Notes: generated by a model not told the origin, from the sequence alone. A DNA stretch of 64,000 nt from Ipomoea triloba (GCF_003576645.1 NC_044930.1:26361110-26425109); one strand, 5' to 3'; shown: positions 20,862 through 32,664, counted from the first letter of the stretch. Program-made: numbers and translations.

Positions 20862-21204
20862 AAGATTTAACTAGTTATAGAAATTAAATATTTTCGAGTA
20901 GATATGATTTGGTAATTAAAATATATTGTTTTCATTATATTCTCTCGTTTCAATTTATAATATATATTGTGACTAAATGTGAACCATGTAATACATATCA
21001 TGTCTAACTCGGTTTACACAAGACCTAGGAAAGAAATATAGGAAAAGAGATTATGAATTGAAAAAAAAAAATGTAGAGCATATATTAAATACACAAACTA
21101 ATTAACCGGGTTAATCAAATTTAAAGATTTGCTTTATATTTATAATAATGAAAATATATTCAAAATTCTAAATAAAATAATATGTTGGATAATCAAATGC
21201 TTAA

Positions 21205-21690
21205 AAGTTATAGCTAGTAGCAAATGTATAACTTTATTTTATTATATGAGTAAACAGTGAGTGCAACGATTCGATGACAAGATGTTGGACTTGTTGATTG
21301 ATACCCAACAATCGCTTCCAACACCTACTACGTACACGTGACCTGCTCTAATACCAATCTTCAGATCAAGCGCTTACCACTATACCAGGAGCTATAGATG
21401 CTAGTAGCAAATGTGCAACTTTAATTTATTTTCGTATACTTGCATAGAAAGCAACACCACATTTCTATGGCAGAATGCTAGGCTCTGCCAATGCCCAACA
21501 GTTCCCCCTTCCAACACCTACTACCCATGGTCTGGTACATATCGTCATATCAAGCGTTTACGGCAAAAGTTATAACTAGTAGTGAATGCACTACTTTAAT
21601 TTATTTTCTTATATTTGCGTAATAGTTAGTGCCAAATTTTAATGGTATGATGCTACACTCGGCACACCAAACCGATGGCCAACCTAATAA
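21205..21690. repeat. Three tandem copies of a roughly 180 bp unit
   Basis: Each unit begins AGTAGCAAATG(T/C)(A/G)(T/C)AACTTTA(A/T)TTTATTTT and, in the first two, ends in CCAACACCTACTAC...CTTACC/TTTACGG. The first unit includes, on the minus strand, the tRNA-like head CCTGGTATAGTGGTAAGCGC. The unit may therefore be a tandemly duplicated SINE. Confidence 0.5.
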
Positions 21691-21699
21691 GTATAAAAA

Positions 21700-22279
21700 T
21701 AACACAATTTTATCACTGGTACACCTAGTACAATACTAATAACTTTTTATACAAGTGTTTAATATAACAGTATAAGACTCTGATGTGTTTTCGTCTAAAA
21801 ATCGTATAGTATAGAAGTATCAATATACGATGAATTATAATTACTTACAACCTAGCTTATAATTTAATGGTTTAGTCTCAAACTTTATATACGAAGTCAT
21901 CACAGATTAATCCTCATATTCACTATATATAAACAGAAAAAGTGCTATGTTAATCCATATGGTCCATACAAAATAAAAATTCTTATAATTAATTTTTATC
22001 AACCAGAGCAAAGATACAACATAAAAGAAAACTCAAGTCTAAAGAACGCTTGAGAGATCGGATAAAATACTATGTAACTCCATAAGATCGAGGATAATCA
22101 AATGCATGCCTTGTATCTCGAACCTACTGAAGTGACATGCTAGCAAGGCATGTCTTATTTTTGTTTTACTTTTATTGTTACATTAGGAGAATTTTTATAG
22201 TACTTTTAAAGACACCTACATGTAACGTGTCTTTTTGTGACGAGGAAAGTCCATCAGTCACGACTTGAGAGTGTGCAGT
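21700..22279. other. Intergenic DNA 3' of LTP gene 2, nothing recognised
   Basis: AT-rich sequence without supportable features. Confidence 0.3.
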
Positions 22280-22648
22280 TCAGTGAAATAATCGCGGAAC
22301 AGCTGAGCAATCCACGTCACGGCTGATGGTGAACGGAATGTTGGCGCCACACTGGTCGGGAATGCTAGCGGCGCGTGCGAGTTGCTCGTCGCTGATGAAG
22401 GTGGCAAGGGACTTCAAACAGGAGCAGGCGGTCTGGCGATCTGGCTGGGTCGCGGCGGCGCTGAGCAGAGAATTCAGGCCGTTGCAGCAGTCGGACGACG
22501 GCCCATTGCCGATGCCGGCGATCACGTAGGGGACGCATGGGCCCAGGTCGGAGTTCACAGTGTCGCACGTGACCTGCGCCTCCACAGTTGCTCCGGCGAC
22601 GAAGAGGAGGACCAACACGGTTAGGTACAGTTTTGCAGATACAGCCAT
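22280..22648 (-). CDS. Non-specific lipid-transfer protein, type 1 (LTP gene 2)
   Basis: A single exon of 122 residues. Residues 1-24 are a signal peptide (KLYLTVLVLLFVAGATVEAQ). The mature part has the eight-cysteine motif: C in QVTCDTV, then LGPCVPY, DCCNG, ACSCLK, DQCGAN and VDCSAV. The loop before the CC pair is slightly extended and divergent (AGIGNGPSSD). The tail after the last cysteine is unusually long (SAVPRLFH) compared with the SK(I/V)x end of the other two LTP genes here. It is a secreted apoplastic lipid carrier by family. The sequence is clearly diverged from its neighbours, so it is an older paralogue. Confidence 0.92.
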   Translation of the reverse strand: MAVSAKLYLTVLVLLFVAGATVEAQVTCDTVNSDLGPCVPYVIAGIGNGPSSDCCNGLNSLLSAAATQPDRQTACSCLKSLATFISDEQLARAASIPDQCGANIPFTISRDVDCSAVPRLFH

Positions 22649-22720
22649 GGCGGTGGATTGGGAATTTGGGAGAATTATTGGGTTGTGTGTGTAGGTATTC
22701 TATCTTCAGTGAAGATACCA

Positions 22721-22727
22721 ATTTATA
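22721..22727 (-). promoter_or_regulatory. Likely TATA box of LTP gene 2
   Basis: TATAAAT on the minus strand lies about 73 bases upstream of the start codon. Confidence 0.45.
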
Positions 22728-23049
22728 ATACTTCACCATTCTGTCCGTATGTACACTTATTCATGCTTGTATTGTTTTTTCCATCAGTTTCACACACACA
22801 CACACAACCCAATATATGTCATTGATTCGAAATTTAACATCAAATTGTACACTTCTACGCTGCATAAAGAGTCTAATCACTCAAATTCAGATCCAAACTC
22901 AAACCTTATAATGTTTGTGGTAGGAATAGGGAGTGGAACTTCGCATCCACTAAATCAATACACTGATGCCAAATATACTTTTTCACTATACTATAGGGAT
23001 GGACAAAATATTATAGGCATAGAATCCATCTTACAATATGGATTCTGTA

Positions 23050-23330
23050 GTGGTAACCTCAGTCAAGATGTTTAACGATATAGAAAGTGTAATCATAAGG
23101 TCACGAGTTTGAATCTAAGGCTTCTTGGTTTGAGTCAATCAGCTATGGGCAACCTAGATTGATTTACCTCTTTATGGTCCTTTGCCGACTAAGATCACAA
23201 TACAGAATTTACCCAGTATACACCCTGAACAATTTATGTTAGTTTATTTTTTTGTGGTCCTTTGCTAACTAAAATCACAAGACAGAGTTTGTCTAATATA
23301 TATACACTCTTGAGTAGTGACTAATGACTA
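23050..23330 (+). mobile_element. SINE family B copy (degenerate)
   Basis: Box-B-like CACGAGTTTGAATCTAAGGC is followed by CAGCTATGGGCAACCTAGATTGATTTACCTCTTTATGGTCC. That diagnostic body is shared with copies at 34165, 39294, 40418, 52009 and 53080. Its tail TTTGTGGTCCTTTGCTAACTAAAATCACAA is repeated once. Confidence 0.65.
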
Positions 23331-23990
23331 CAGGCTTCATGGTTTTACAATTGGTACGTAGGGGGTTCTATGCAGGCTTTCTCCATTATTACGGAATCTA
23401 ATACGTAAAATATATGTCTCAAACCTACAATTAGAATCATGCAGCTATATCTTATCAAATATAAGAAATCTTTGCCAATAATTAACTTTTACTATAAAAC
23501 TGATAGTATTTTTAATATTTTAAAAATGTAACTTATATTCATGATTCACACAATAATTTGTCAACTTCCCTGTCACTGGCCATCTATACAAGTTTATCTA
23601 TAAATCTATAATCATGTTTTAGACCATATCCTAATCTTTGCCGTACGGAGAATCATCATCTTCTCCCTCGGCCCCTTCACTTCCAGCAAGAGAACCTTAT
23701 TATTGTTTGTTCACTGCATGTCCCACGGCAAAACCAATACACCCCTTTTAATCGTTTTGGCTAAACCTACGACAGTAAACGACACACTAGCACCTAATAT
23801 CTATATAATTATAATTATAAATTATAATAATATACTAAGGCAAATTAAAGTGTACTCTGTATGTAATTAAAGTCCTTATCAAGATAGGGATTGCAAGGTT
23901 ATTTTATATATATATTTGTATGTAGGGAATCTAATTAATGTGTCCATTAGATAGCTATCTACTATGACATATGAGCACCTATAGTTTGGT
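23330..23990. other. Intergenic DNA, no feature recognised
   Basis: AT-rich sequence with no open frame of note and no clear repeat family. Confidence 0.3.
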
Positions 23991-23994
23991 TTGC

Positions 23995-24380
23995 ATGCAT
24001 GTTTTTAGCAAACACGGCTGGAAATCATCATTTTTTAGACCATAAAAAAGTGGTTAGAAATCGTCAAAATTTGGTTGAAAACTTTTGTTCCTACCACTTT
24101 GGGGATTTATAAAACCCTTCATTGACTTTTCCGACCACCACATAAAGTGATCAGAAATAGCGTCCACTTTACTAAAATGGTCAAAAAAGTTCTTCATAGG
24201 TGAAAAAGTTGTTGTGCGTAGTTTTCTAATAACCACCTATGATCGAAAAATTGGAGGCATAAAAGTTACTATGTGTGTTTTTTCTGACCATCGGTGGTCA
24301 GAAAAACGGCACACAAATAATATACTATGGTAAACAATAATTAAATTAATTTTTTAATAAGTTGTTCCCGACCACCGGTG
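23995..24380. repeat. Region with GACCACCGGTGGTC-type palindromes
   Basis: Motifs CTGACCATCGGTGGTCAG (about 24283-24300) and CGACCACCGGTGGTC (about 24368) occur. Single half-sites ACCACTTT and AGTGGT are scattered in both orientations from 24050. This looks like the subterminal repeats of a DNA transposon, but no terminal repeat or TSD was found. Confidence 0.35.
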
Positions 24381-24869
24381 GTCAAAAAATAATTAAGTAA
24401 ATTTTTTTTTACTGCTTCGTAAATTTAATACAAATTATCCATGTGCAAAGCAATTGAACACAAAATACTAATTTCATAACAATACAACATCACTGAAAGG
24501 ATTATACATTGCAATAACAAGTTTAACTACATATAATGGTTCAGTTCTAATATCCACCTTCAAAAAATTAATTTCCAATTCAAAATACTTTTTACATTTA
24601 AATTCACTAGTAGTATCACCAAAAAAAAAAAAAAAAGTTGGAAACTTTAATTTCTATTAACATACCTAGTCGATCATGTTTGATCTATTAGGATTGCGAT
24701 GGAGGTTGTGTATCATCATTCAAACCGATGTTACCTAGCCCAACACAACTGCTCTCATGGCTACCGGCTCTATGCAAATTAGAATCAACTAATTGGAACC
24801 ACTTCGGATTCACACTAAACACATCAAAATTTGGTGCAATAAATTATCAAAATGACACCGTATTTTTCC

Positions 24870-24985
24870 CCATGAGTGCACCACAGACTAGCACTTTGTG
24901 GTACACCACAGAGTACTCATAAGTGCACCACAGGGTACTCATAAGTGCACCACACACCAACACTTAATGCACCACTGAAATATAC
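24870..24985. repeat. Short tandem repeat AGTGCACCACAG(G)...TACTCATA
   Basis: The phrases GTGCACCACAGACTAGCACTT, GTACACCACAGAGTACTCATA, GTGCACCACAGGGTACTCATA and GTGCACCACACACC follow one another. An AT microsatellite, (TA) about 20, is at 25104-25142. Confidence 0.6.
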
Positions 24986-25098
24986 ATAGTGTAAAAATTA
25001 TCAAAATACCACTGCATTTTTCTCATCTTTATTGATTTCCAAATGTGTATGCACAATCGCATGGGAGCAACCAGCCTCATCTGAACCAAATTCTCTCG

Positions 25099-25145
<47 letters not shown>

Positions 25146-25739
25146 TTTAAAATTTTAGGGGCTATGCAGTCGACCTGCCTTAGTGCAAATAGTAGTTGTC
25201 ATAAGTTAGAAGATGTTATCTACCGGCGGAGTTAGAAGAACAGTAGGGGCGTTAAATTAGGATAAAGGATAAGAAGACAGAGGTTATACTTATTAGAAGA
25301 GACAAATGAGTGCCGATTATCTTCTGCATACGTGGAGCAATATAGAATGTCTTCTAAAAAAACTAATAAAATATATATCTTGTATTATCTTGTATCTTCC
25401 AAAATGAGCTATTAGATAGCTAAAAAAAATTTTTTTTTTTTTTTTTTTTTGGAAAATGATATCTAAAAAGTTGGTAGCTAGAAAATCAATCACTTTTAAT
25501 TATAGACGTTATACTTTTCATAAAAGTGTCATCTCATGTTATAAATGTTGGTAACTAGAAAATTGACCACTTTTATAGGTAAAGCAACATGAATATGAGA
25601 TCAGCTCTAGGCCAGGATAAAACTATTACCCTATGAATCTTCATGAATTAAGTAGATACACTCAATCAAGTATAGATCGATAAAGACGTACTCTTTTAAA
25701 TTTAGAAAAGTTAAAAAACTAATTGCAAATTAAACCGAG

Positions 25740-26066
25740 CTACCTACAAGTGCCCTTATTCACTTTGTCTTTAGATTTACCAGAACGTGAGCCAGATGAT
25801 TTTGATGTTGATTCTCCAGATTTTGACACACCTTTTGAGCTATTCAAGTTGATTCCTTTCTGATTTTGCACCCTATTATTTTGCGTGTAATTCTTTTGCT
25901 TGACCTGTTTCAAAATTTTAGAAAAATGTTTAGATAATAAACCAACAGGATCATCAGAAAGCTCATCTGTATCAGGCAAGTCGAAGTCTTGTCCTTCAGC
26001 GCTGAAAGCAACGGATTTCTCCTTCTTTGTATGATCGGTCAGAATCTCCATTTCGTAGGTCCCAGC
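25740..26066 (-). pseudogene. gag fragment of a Sirevirus-like Copia, inverted
   Basis: The minus-strand open frame contains DDPVGLLSKHFSKILKQVKQ followed by an Asn/Ser/Lys-rich stretch. This is typical of the Copia gag segment just before the zinc knuckle. The frame stops before any CCHC motif. Just to its right, in the opposite orientation, starts a reverse transcriptase fragment (26083). The two pieces cannot come from one collinear element without an inversion or a nested deletion. The family call is from general resemblance only. Confidence 0.55.
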
Positions 26067-26082
26067 TAATACAAGTGTCCCA

Positions 26083-27272
26083 GCTTTTCTAAATGGCTAT
26101 CTGAATGAAGACATATACGTTGCTCAACCAAAGGGATTTGTAGATCCTCATCATCCGGATTATGTCTACAAGCTACAAAGGGCGTTGTACGGACTCAAAC
26201 AGGCCCCGAGAGCCTGGTATGAGAGGCTGACGCAGTACCTAATTCAGCACGGCTTCAACCGAGGGGGAGTAGACAAAACCCTCTTTATCCAAAAGTCAGG
26301 TAAACATCTCACTATTGCACAAGTATATGTTGACGATATTGTCTTTGGATCTATTGAAGCAGGTGCAACTGATGAGCTCGTGAAAGTCATGCAACATGAG
26401 TTTGAAATGAGTATGATTGGGGAGCTGACCTACTTTTTAGGACTTCAGATAAAGCAAACTGATGAAGGCATATTTATTTCTCAAGAGAAATATGCCAAGA
26501 ACATTCTGACAAAGTTTGGACTTGAATCTGCAAAAGACGCTAGAACCCCAATATCTACATCAACTAAACTTTTCAAAGATGAAAATGGTGTTTCAGTTGA
26601 CTCTACTCTCTATCGGAGTATGATAGGAAGTCTGCTATATCTGACAGCCAGCAGGCCAGATATTATGTTCAGTGTAGGAGCATGTGCGCGATATCAAGCT
26701 GATCCGAAAGAATCTCATGTTAAAGCAGTGAAACGTATTTTAAAATACGTGAAAGGTACGCTAAACTACGGTATATGGTTTTCAAATGACACTAATCTGA
26801 GTTTGGTAGGTTTTAGCGATGCCGACTGGGCTGGAAATGCGGACGATAGAAAAAGCACATTAGGTGGCTGTTTCTTTATCGGCAAAAACTTGGTCTCCTG
26901 GCTAAGTAAAAAGCAAAATTCGATCTCTCTTAGTACCGCTGAAGCAGAGTATATAGCTGCAGGGGGTGCTTGTACACAGTTACTTTGGATGCGACAAATG
27001 TTATCTGACTACGGGCTAAATCAGAATCTATGATCTTGTACTGTGACAACACCAGCGCTATCAACATATCAAAAAACCCGGTGCAGCACTCAAGAACGAA
27101 ACACATCGATATAAGGCATCACTTCATTCATGAACTGGTGGAAGACAAGGAAATTGAATTGGATTATGTTACAACGGAGAAAAATTTGGCGGATCTTTTC
27201 ACTAAACCTTTGGACAAATCTCGTTTTGAAATGTTACGATCAGCCCTGGGAATCTGCAATTTTTCGAATTAA
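26083..27272 (+). pseudogene. Copia pol fragment: reverse transcriptase and RNase H
   Basis: The fragment starts inside RT at AFLNGYLNEDIYV, continues through YGLKQAPRAW and the catalytic YVDDIVFG, then the RNase H region (DADWAGNADDRKSTLGGCFF, STAEAEYIA, and the end LADLFTKPLDKSRFEMLR). At about 27029-27032 the frame shifts between QNL and MILYCDNTSAI. The gag, protease and integrase parts and the start of RT are absent. The sequence is that of a Tork/Sirevirus-type plant Copia element. It cannot be functional. Confidence 0.9.
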
Positions 27273-27560
27273 AGTTTGGGTGATCGATATATAACAGGTA
27301 TTTTTTTTAAAATAAATTATTTTATCACTAATATTTTTTTTAGTGTTTTATTTTTCAGGGATAAATAATGGTTGATACATTTTTTTTTCCCTTGGCCGAA
27401 AAATATCCAAGAATCCTAAACCTTATAATATTCCTTTTTATCCTAAATCTTCTACCTACTTATCCTAAAAGATCTCAAAATCTTGTTGGATTTAATCTCA
27501 TCTACCCTCATGCATCCCAATGCTTTAAAAGTCTATCATTTACACAAAACATCACTTTTC

Positions 27561-27785
27561 CCCTTTCTTCTTCGTGACCTACCCGATCGGCTTCCTCAAA
27601 GCTCCACACTTCTTCGTGACCTACCCGATCGGCTTCCTCAAAGCTCCACACCGAAAAATCAAGCTCTTCTCCCATGGCTTCAAGCTCCCACACCGAAAAA
27701 TCAAGCTCTTCTCCCATGGCTTCAAGCTCCAATACCGAAAAATCAAGCTCTTCTCCCATGGCTTCAAGCTCCAATCCACAAATTG
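27561..27785 (+). repeat. Two adjacent minisatellites at the start of the env-like frame
   Basis: A 40 bp unit (CTTCGTGACCTACCCGATCG and onward) occurs twice. It is followed by a 42 bp unit (CGAAAAATCAAGCTCTTCTC and onward) three times. The second encodes a repeated TEKSSSSPMASSSN. Confidence 0.9.
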
Positions 27786-30048
27786 ACACTAACCCGTTCC
27801 TAATCTTCATAACTACGGATGAAAGGAACGCTCTTTTTCGATCTATCCTCACAAATTCCTCAAATCTCTCACCCTCTTGCAAAGAACGGGTCTTGGCAAC
27901 TCTTCTACAAAATCAAGAGCTTTTGGATGAGCTATCTACGAAGGAGTCCCGGAATCTCCTCACATTGGCTCAGGGAATCGGTGCTACGCCATGGCCGCTT
28001 GAAGAAAGTGATGACGATGTTGATGAGGCAGAGCTTCAGGCAGCGTTGGAGGCTTCGAAAAAGATGGATAATGTGGTATCTTTCTCTGTTTCCTCTAGTT
28101 CTGGCACTGTCTCGTTGCCTGTTTCAGTTTCGCCCTCTTTAGTTTCTTCATTACCTTGTGCTGTAGTTAGTTCTGTTATGCCTAGCTCTTCGTGTGTTAC
28201 ATCTGTGGCTGCTTCTATATGCCCTTTAAATGTGCCTTCTGCTGTTAACTCTGATATAGTGCATATACCTGCTGCTTTACCATCTGTTTTACATGAATCT
28301 GTGTTATCTGCTGATTCGGTAGCGGCTACTGGCTCTGTTTCTGTCTCTGTTCCAGCATGCTCTGTTTCTGTCTCTGTTCCAGCATGCTCTATTTCTGGCT
28401 CTGCTTCTGACTCTGTTTTAGGAAGGTCTAGGCCCGAGCAAGTCACAATTCCTGATGCTTCTACGTTTAATATACGTGATATTGCATTATATGTTGACTT
28501 GCCTGCTGCATTTCCTGTTTCAAAATCTGATGATGTTTCGGTCACTGTTGCTACATGTCCCTTGCCCGTGTCTGAGTCTGTCACTGTTCCAGCTTCATCT
28601 GGTTCAGTTCCTTTGTCCGCCAGCACTACCGAATTATTATCTGATTTAATATCAAAATTGCCTATACCTTGCTCTGCTTTGCCTGTGTCTATGCCTCTTA
28701 TACAGGTTCCTATTGAAAAATCCACTCAAAAAGCCAAAAAGAAAGTTTCTGGGAAAAAGGAAACTAGATGATACAAGTGATGTGATCATTGTTGGAGAAA
28801 AGCGCAAAGGAAAAAAGCCTATGACCACTCCTACTTCAAGAATGACTCGGTCTAAATCTGCCTTTGGATCTGCTGATGCTGCTGCCTCTGTTAGCCCTAT
28901 CATCGACCCTGCCTCACCACCCGCAAGCATCAAGATTGAGAAGTTCAAGCCGATCTTGCGTGATTCATCCTTGATTAGAGAGTGGACTACTCATAGCTCT
29001 CGTGGTGTGTTGCTTCAGAAGGAGATTGATGTCGATGATCTTATGCGCCACTGCAATATCATTCCGTTGTTGAAAGATCAAGATTTGCTTCAAACGGTTC
29101 AGAATGTGGGTCCTTGTTCTGAGTGGTTGACTGCTGAGTTCTACTCCAATCTGTCTGCTGATTCCACATCTCCAGAGTCTACTTTGTTTCACAAGGCATA
29201 TGTTCGTGGCAAATGGTATGATTTCAGTCCAGAAATCATCAACAAGTTCTACAATCGGGCTGCTCTAGCTGACAGGTGTAATCCAGGCTTAGACACTCTA
29301 GCTTCTGCCTTGACACACAACAAGCTCACCACCTGGCCTAAAGGGAATTTATCTTCTCAACAGCTGACTGCCGTATACTCTGTTCTGTTTCGTCTAGCCA
29401 TGAGCAATTGGCTGCCTACGCTGTCCAAGAGTTCAGTTTCGACAAAGATGGCTCTCTTGCTCTACAAAGTTCGACACATGGTCAAGTTTGATCTTGGTGA
29501 AATTATCTTACGGCCACATCATGGAGTTTGTTCTTAAGAAGAAGGAGTCCAAAATTCATCTTCCCTTTCCAAATTTGATCTTTGGGATACTCAAGGCTCA
29601 AGGGTTTACTCCATACAAGAATGAGCCATTGTTGGAAATTCCAAGCCAGTACACTGTTGATTCCCGGCTTTGCTTGAAAAATCATCATGATGATCGTCCA
29701 CAGCTTGGCACAGTTCCTGTTCCAGTACTCAGTTCAGTCCGTGTTGCTGCACATTTTGGCTCATCCTCTGTGCCTCTATCTCGGGCTACTTCAGCGCTTG
29801 ACACAGCTACTATACCTATGCTTCAAGCTCGTGTTCAGGCTTCCCAATCCACGCTTATGTACATTAAGAATGCTATTGTTTCTCTCCAAACTGCTGCTGC
29901 TGATCTTGAGAAGTCTCATCTTGTTGACATGCGTGAACTCACCCGGTTGGAGCTACTTCGAGCCTCACGTCAACCTGCTCAAGACCAAGGTCCTGCTCAA
30001 GAAGTGTCGGGCTCGGGTGATGATGAAGATGGGTTTGATTCTGACTAG
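27674..30048 (+). pseudogene. Envelope-like third frame of the Sirevirus-like element
   Basis: Three overlapping open frames (27674-28771, 28713-29537, 29488-30048) read as one diverged protein broken by two frameshifts, near 28755 and 29507. The order is a Ser-rich N-terminus with internal repeats, a basic segment, and a domain with KAYVRGKWYDFSPEIINKFY, NWLPTLSKSSVSTKMALLLY and LPFPNLIFGIL. It ends in a short heptad-like stretch and an acidic tail. This domain is typical of the 'putative plant transposon protein' encoded after pol in env-carrying Sireviruses. No clear signal peptide or membrane anchor is seen. It is known only from such elements, function unproven. Confidence 0.75.
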
Positions 30049-30071
30049 GTGGTCACCCTTTGTCAATTCTT

Positions 30072-30484
30072 TGACAAAAAGGGGGAGTAATTGAGGGGGA
30101 GAAAATAATCCACTGTTTTTGATGCATGCCAATCCACTTTTTGCTACGGGTCTATGGATAATGACTTTTTTTGTGCGTTTGTTGAAATGGTTGAATGGTT
30201 GAACAATGGCATCTTATGGTGATGAATGAATGATGATGAATGAGTTTTATATCTCTTTGATGGTTGGTTAAGAACGTTGTTTGCGTGGAGTGTCTTGGTT
30301 CGTCTCGTGATCTATCGTGCGTGGGTATTTTCTCTAATCTTTCTTTGTAGTTATCCTCTTGGTCTTACTTGTTACCAAACTAACTTATGGCATGCTAAAT
30401 AAAATATTTTATGCTTATCTTTCTTAAAAATGCCTAAGTGTGTTTGAAGGTGATTTTTGTCAAATAATTGCCAAAGGGGGAGAT
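30072..30484 (+). other. Non-coding tail with two polypurine-tract-like motifs
   Basis: AAAAAGGGGGAG at about 30076 and AAAGGGGGAGA at about 30474 lie between the env-like frame and the LTR. Multiple such polypurine signatures are a described mark of Sireviruses. Confidence 0.6.
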
Positions 30485-31273
30485 TGTAAGTGTACAAATG
30501 ATACACGGTCCTTATGTTATTGGCTACATTATTTGTCAAAAATACACTTAGCCTATATCTAGATTTTATTAGCTTTTTGGACCGTAAGTCAGTGTGTCCA
30601 CGAGTGCTGAAAGTGAAGCTGTGTCAGCGGACGCTGTCTCAGACAGCAAGGAATTAGTCCACCCATTTAAATTGTGTGGCTAACAGAATTTTAAGGGGTG
30701 TGGCTCTCTTTTATTCAAGGAGTTTTTCAGATCTAAAATTGTGAAGGTTGTTAAAGGATGCTACACTATATAAAGGAAGGCATATGAAGCTCTAAAACTC
30801 ACCTTCCTACATAATACAAGTTGAGAGCTTTCACACGTGAATATTAAGAAGATCATTTGAAGATTTAATGAAGTTTTATCACTGTCTTTGATGCTGTCGT
30901 TGATGCTGAGCTGAGATGAAGAATTGAAGAATTCTTGGCTTGCAGTTTTGTCAATTCAAAAGTAGATGTTGAAGGTTGTGTGTTGGTAGTGAACCTTTGT
31001 ACGTTTGGGTTGTATTCCAACTTGTGTAAACCTTGGTGCATCTAGTGGATTGGGCAAAAGCTGAGTAGCCCCGCAGATGTAGGAGTGATAGCTCCGAACT
31101 GCGTGATCAATTCTTGTGTCCGGGTTCTCTTTCTTTACTTGCGTTTTTATTTCTCGTTTGGCTTTTAGTTTATCTAATCTGGACTAAAATCTATAAAAAC
31201 GTTAAATAATCCCTAAAGTATTGCATTCAAGATCCACGAAGTTATTTCAGGTTCGAATCTGCAGTCCAACACA
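30485..31273 (+). repeat. 3' LTR of the Sirevirus-like element
   Basis: It starts TGTAAGTGTAC right after the polypurine tract and ends about AACACA. A TATA box (TATATAAA, 30767-30774) lies about 280 bases in. No matching 5' LTR is in the window, so the right end is estimated from the TG...CA rule only. Confidence 0.55.
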
Positions 31274-32310
31274 CTTTTTAGAAATCTTAAGCTATATTTT
31301 TTTCACAAACAAGACAATCAAAATACTTCTGTTACACATTCTTGTGCTAATTTATTAAAAATTAGAGGCAGAAAAAAGAGTTTATAAATCTATTATTTAC
31401 CCCTTTATTCGTTTTCTAAACTTTTAACTTGTCTAGAACTAACCTAGATGCTGGTGGCGTATTAGAAAAACTTGGAGATGCCATGATTTTCTTGTGCATA
31501 TTGAACAACTAATGACTAAAATAACTATTATATATGTTATAATTACTTATGGATAGCTGATCTCATAAATAAAAAAAAAAAAAACCTTTTTTACTGATCA
31601 AAATATATGCAAGAATTTTATGTAAATGATTTTAATGTCATAAAAAGAAACGAGAAAATAGAAAAGTGTTAATAATTAATTAGAGTCCCACAACAAGAGG
31701 ATAATGAAAAATAATAATAAATTCATAATATATCTCTAGAAGTAGCTATTTTACCCATTCGTTAGGAAATTGTTGCAATAACATGCATGAAAAATTAATA
31801 AATTAAAGAAAGAATATATACATGCATGACTGGTATTAATTTCATGAGTTCGATTCATACTAATAGTCACTTTTAATTGAACTTATCACATATGATTTTT
31901 CTAATATAATGAGGTTTATATCTCTTGTGTTACTTGTAAATTATTACATAAGAGTAGATTCTATATCAGTAGTTGGCACATTCTGTACCTCTAACTATCA
32001 TATATATGTCAGCAATTATCAAGGTACATCATTTTTATATTGGGGTTCACAATGCAATATGAACTGATACACAATTGACAATTAATAACACACATATATA
32101 TAAGAGCGAGCTTCTTCAATACATTTTCATATATAGAAACTTTAATATATAAACAAGGGATTAACATTTAACATAGAGCTCCCATTCTCCCAAACGATAG
32201 GGATTAGGGACTAGGGAGGAGCTCATATTATTTAGGGATTATTTTTTGATTGATCCCATACACACACGCCCACGCAAGTACTCCATGCACCATCAATGGC
32301 GGCTTATTCA
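31274..32310. other. Intergenic DNA 3' of LTP gene 3, no feature recognised
   Basis: AT-rich with no supported open frames or repeats. Confidence 0.3.
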
Positions 32311-32664
32311 TCATTCCACCTTGGAGCAGTCCATGTCGGCGCTGATCTTATACGACACGCTGACGCCGCACTTGCTGAGCACGCCGGCCGCCCTGTTGAC
32401 GTCCAGACTGACGCCCTTAGCGGCGGATTTTATGCAGGAGCAGACGGCCTGGCGGTCGGCGGTGGTGGCGGCGGCGTTGTAGAGGGAATTGATGCCGCTG
32501 CAGCAGGCCGCCGGCACCTGCTTGCCGCTCCCCATGATGTAGCCCAGGCAGGGCATCAGGTCGCCGTACACGGTGCTGCAAGAGACGCCGGCCTCCGCGT
32601 ACGGCGCAAACGCCACCATGCCCAGAAGAACAACTGCGCATGCTAGCTTACATTGTGTAGCCAT
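32311..32664 (-). CDS. Non-specific lipid-transfer protein, type 1 (LTP gene 3)
   Basis: A single exon of 117 residues. The start at 32662-32664 directly precedes a signal peptide (CKLACAVVLLGMVAFAPYAEA). The mature protein of about 91 residues starts GVSCSTV and contains all eight cysteines (LMPCLGY, ACCSG, VCSCIK, SKCGVS, MDCSKVE). Between the CC and CxC pairs lies the usual TADRQ segment. It acts as a secreted lipid-binding protein in the cell wall by family. The TATA box at 32747-32756 and the short leader support this start over the in-frame upstream methionines. Confidence 0.93.
   Translation of the reverse strand: MATQCKLACAVVLLGMVAFAPYAEAGVSCSTVYGDLMPCLGYIMGSGKQVPAACCSGINSLYNAAATTADRQAVCSCIKSAAKGVSLDVNRAAGVLSKCGVSVSYKISADMDCSKVE

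Noticed and set aside
22365..22739. 124-codon open frame on the minus strand overlapping LTP gene 2
   Set aside because: It is a shifted-frame shadow of the intact eight-cysteine LTP frame, with Arg-rich text typical of such shadows.
28036..28725. 229-codon open frame on the minus strand, Glu/Thr-rich
   Set aside because: It is the antisense of the Ser/Val-rich repeat part of the env-like frame. The sense strand carries the recognisable domain.
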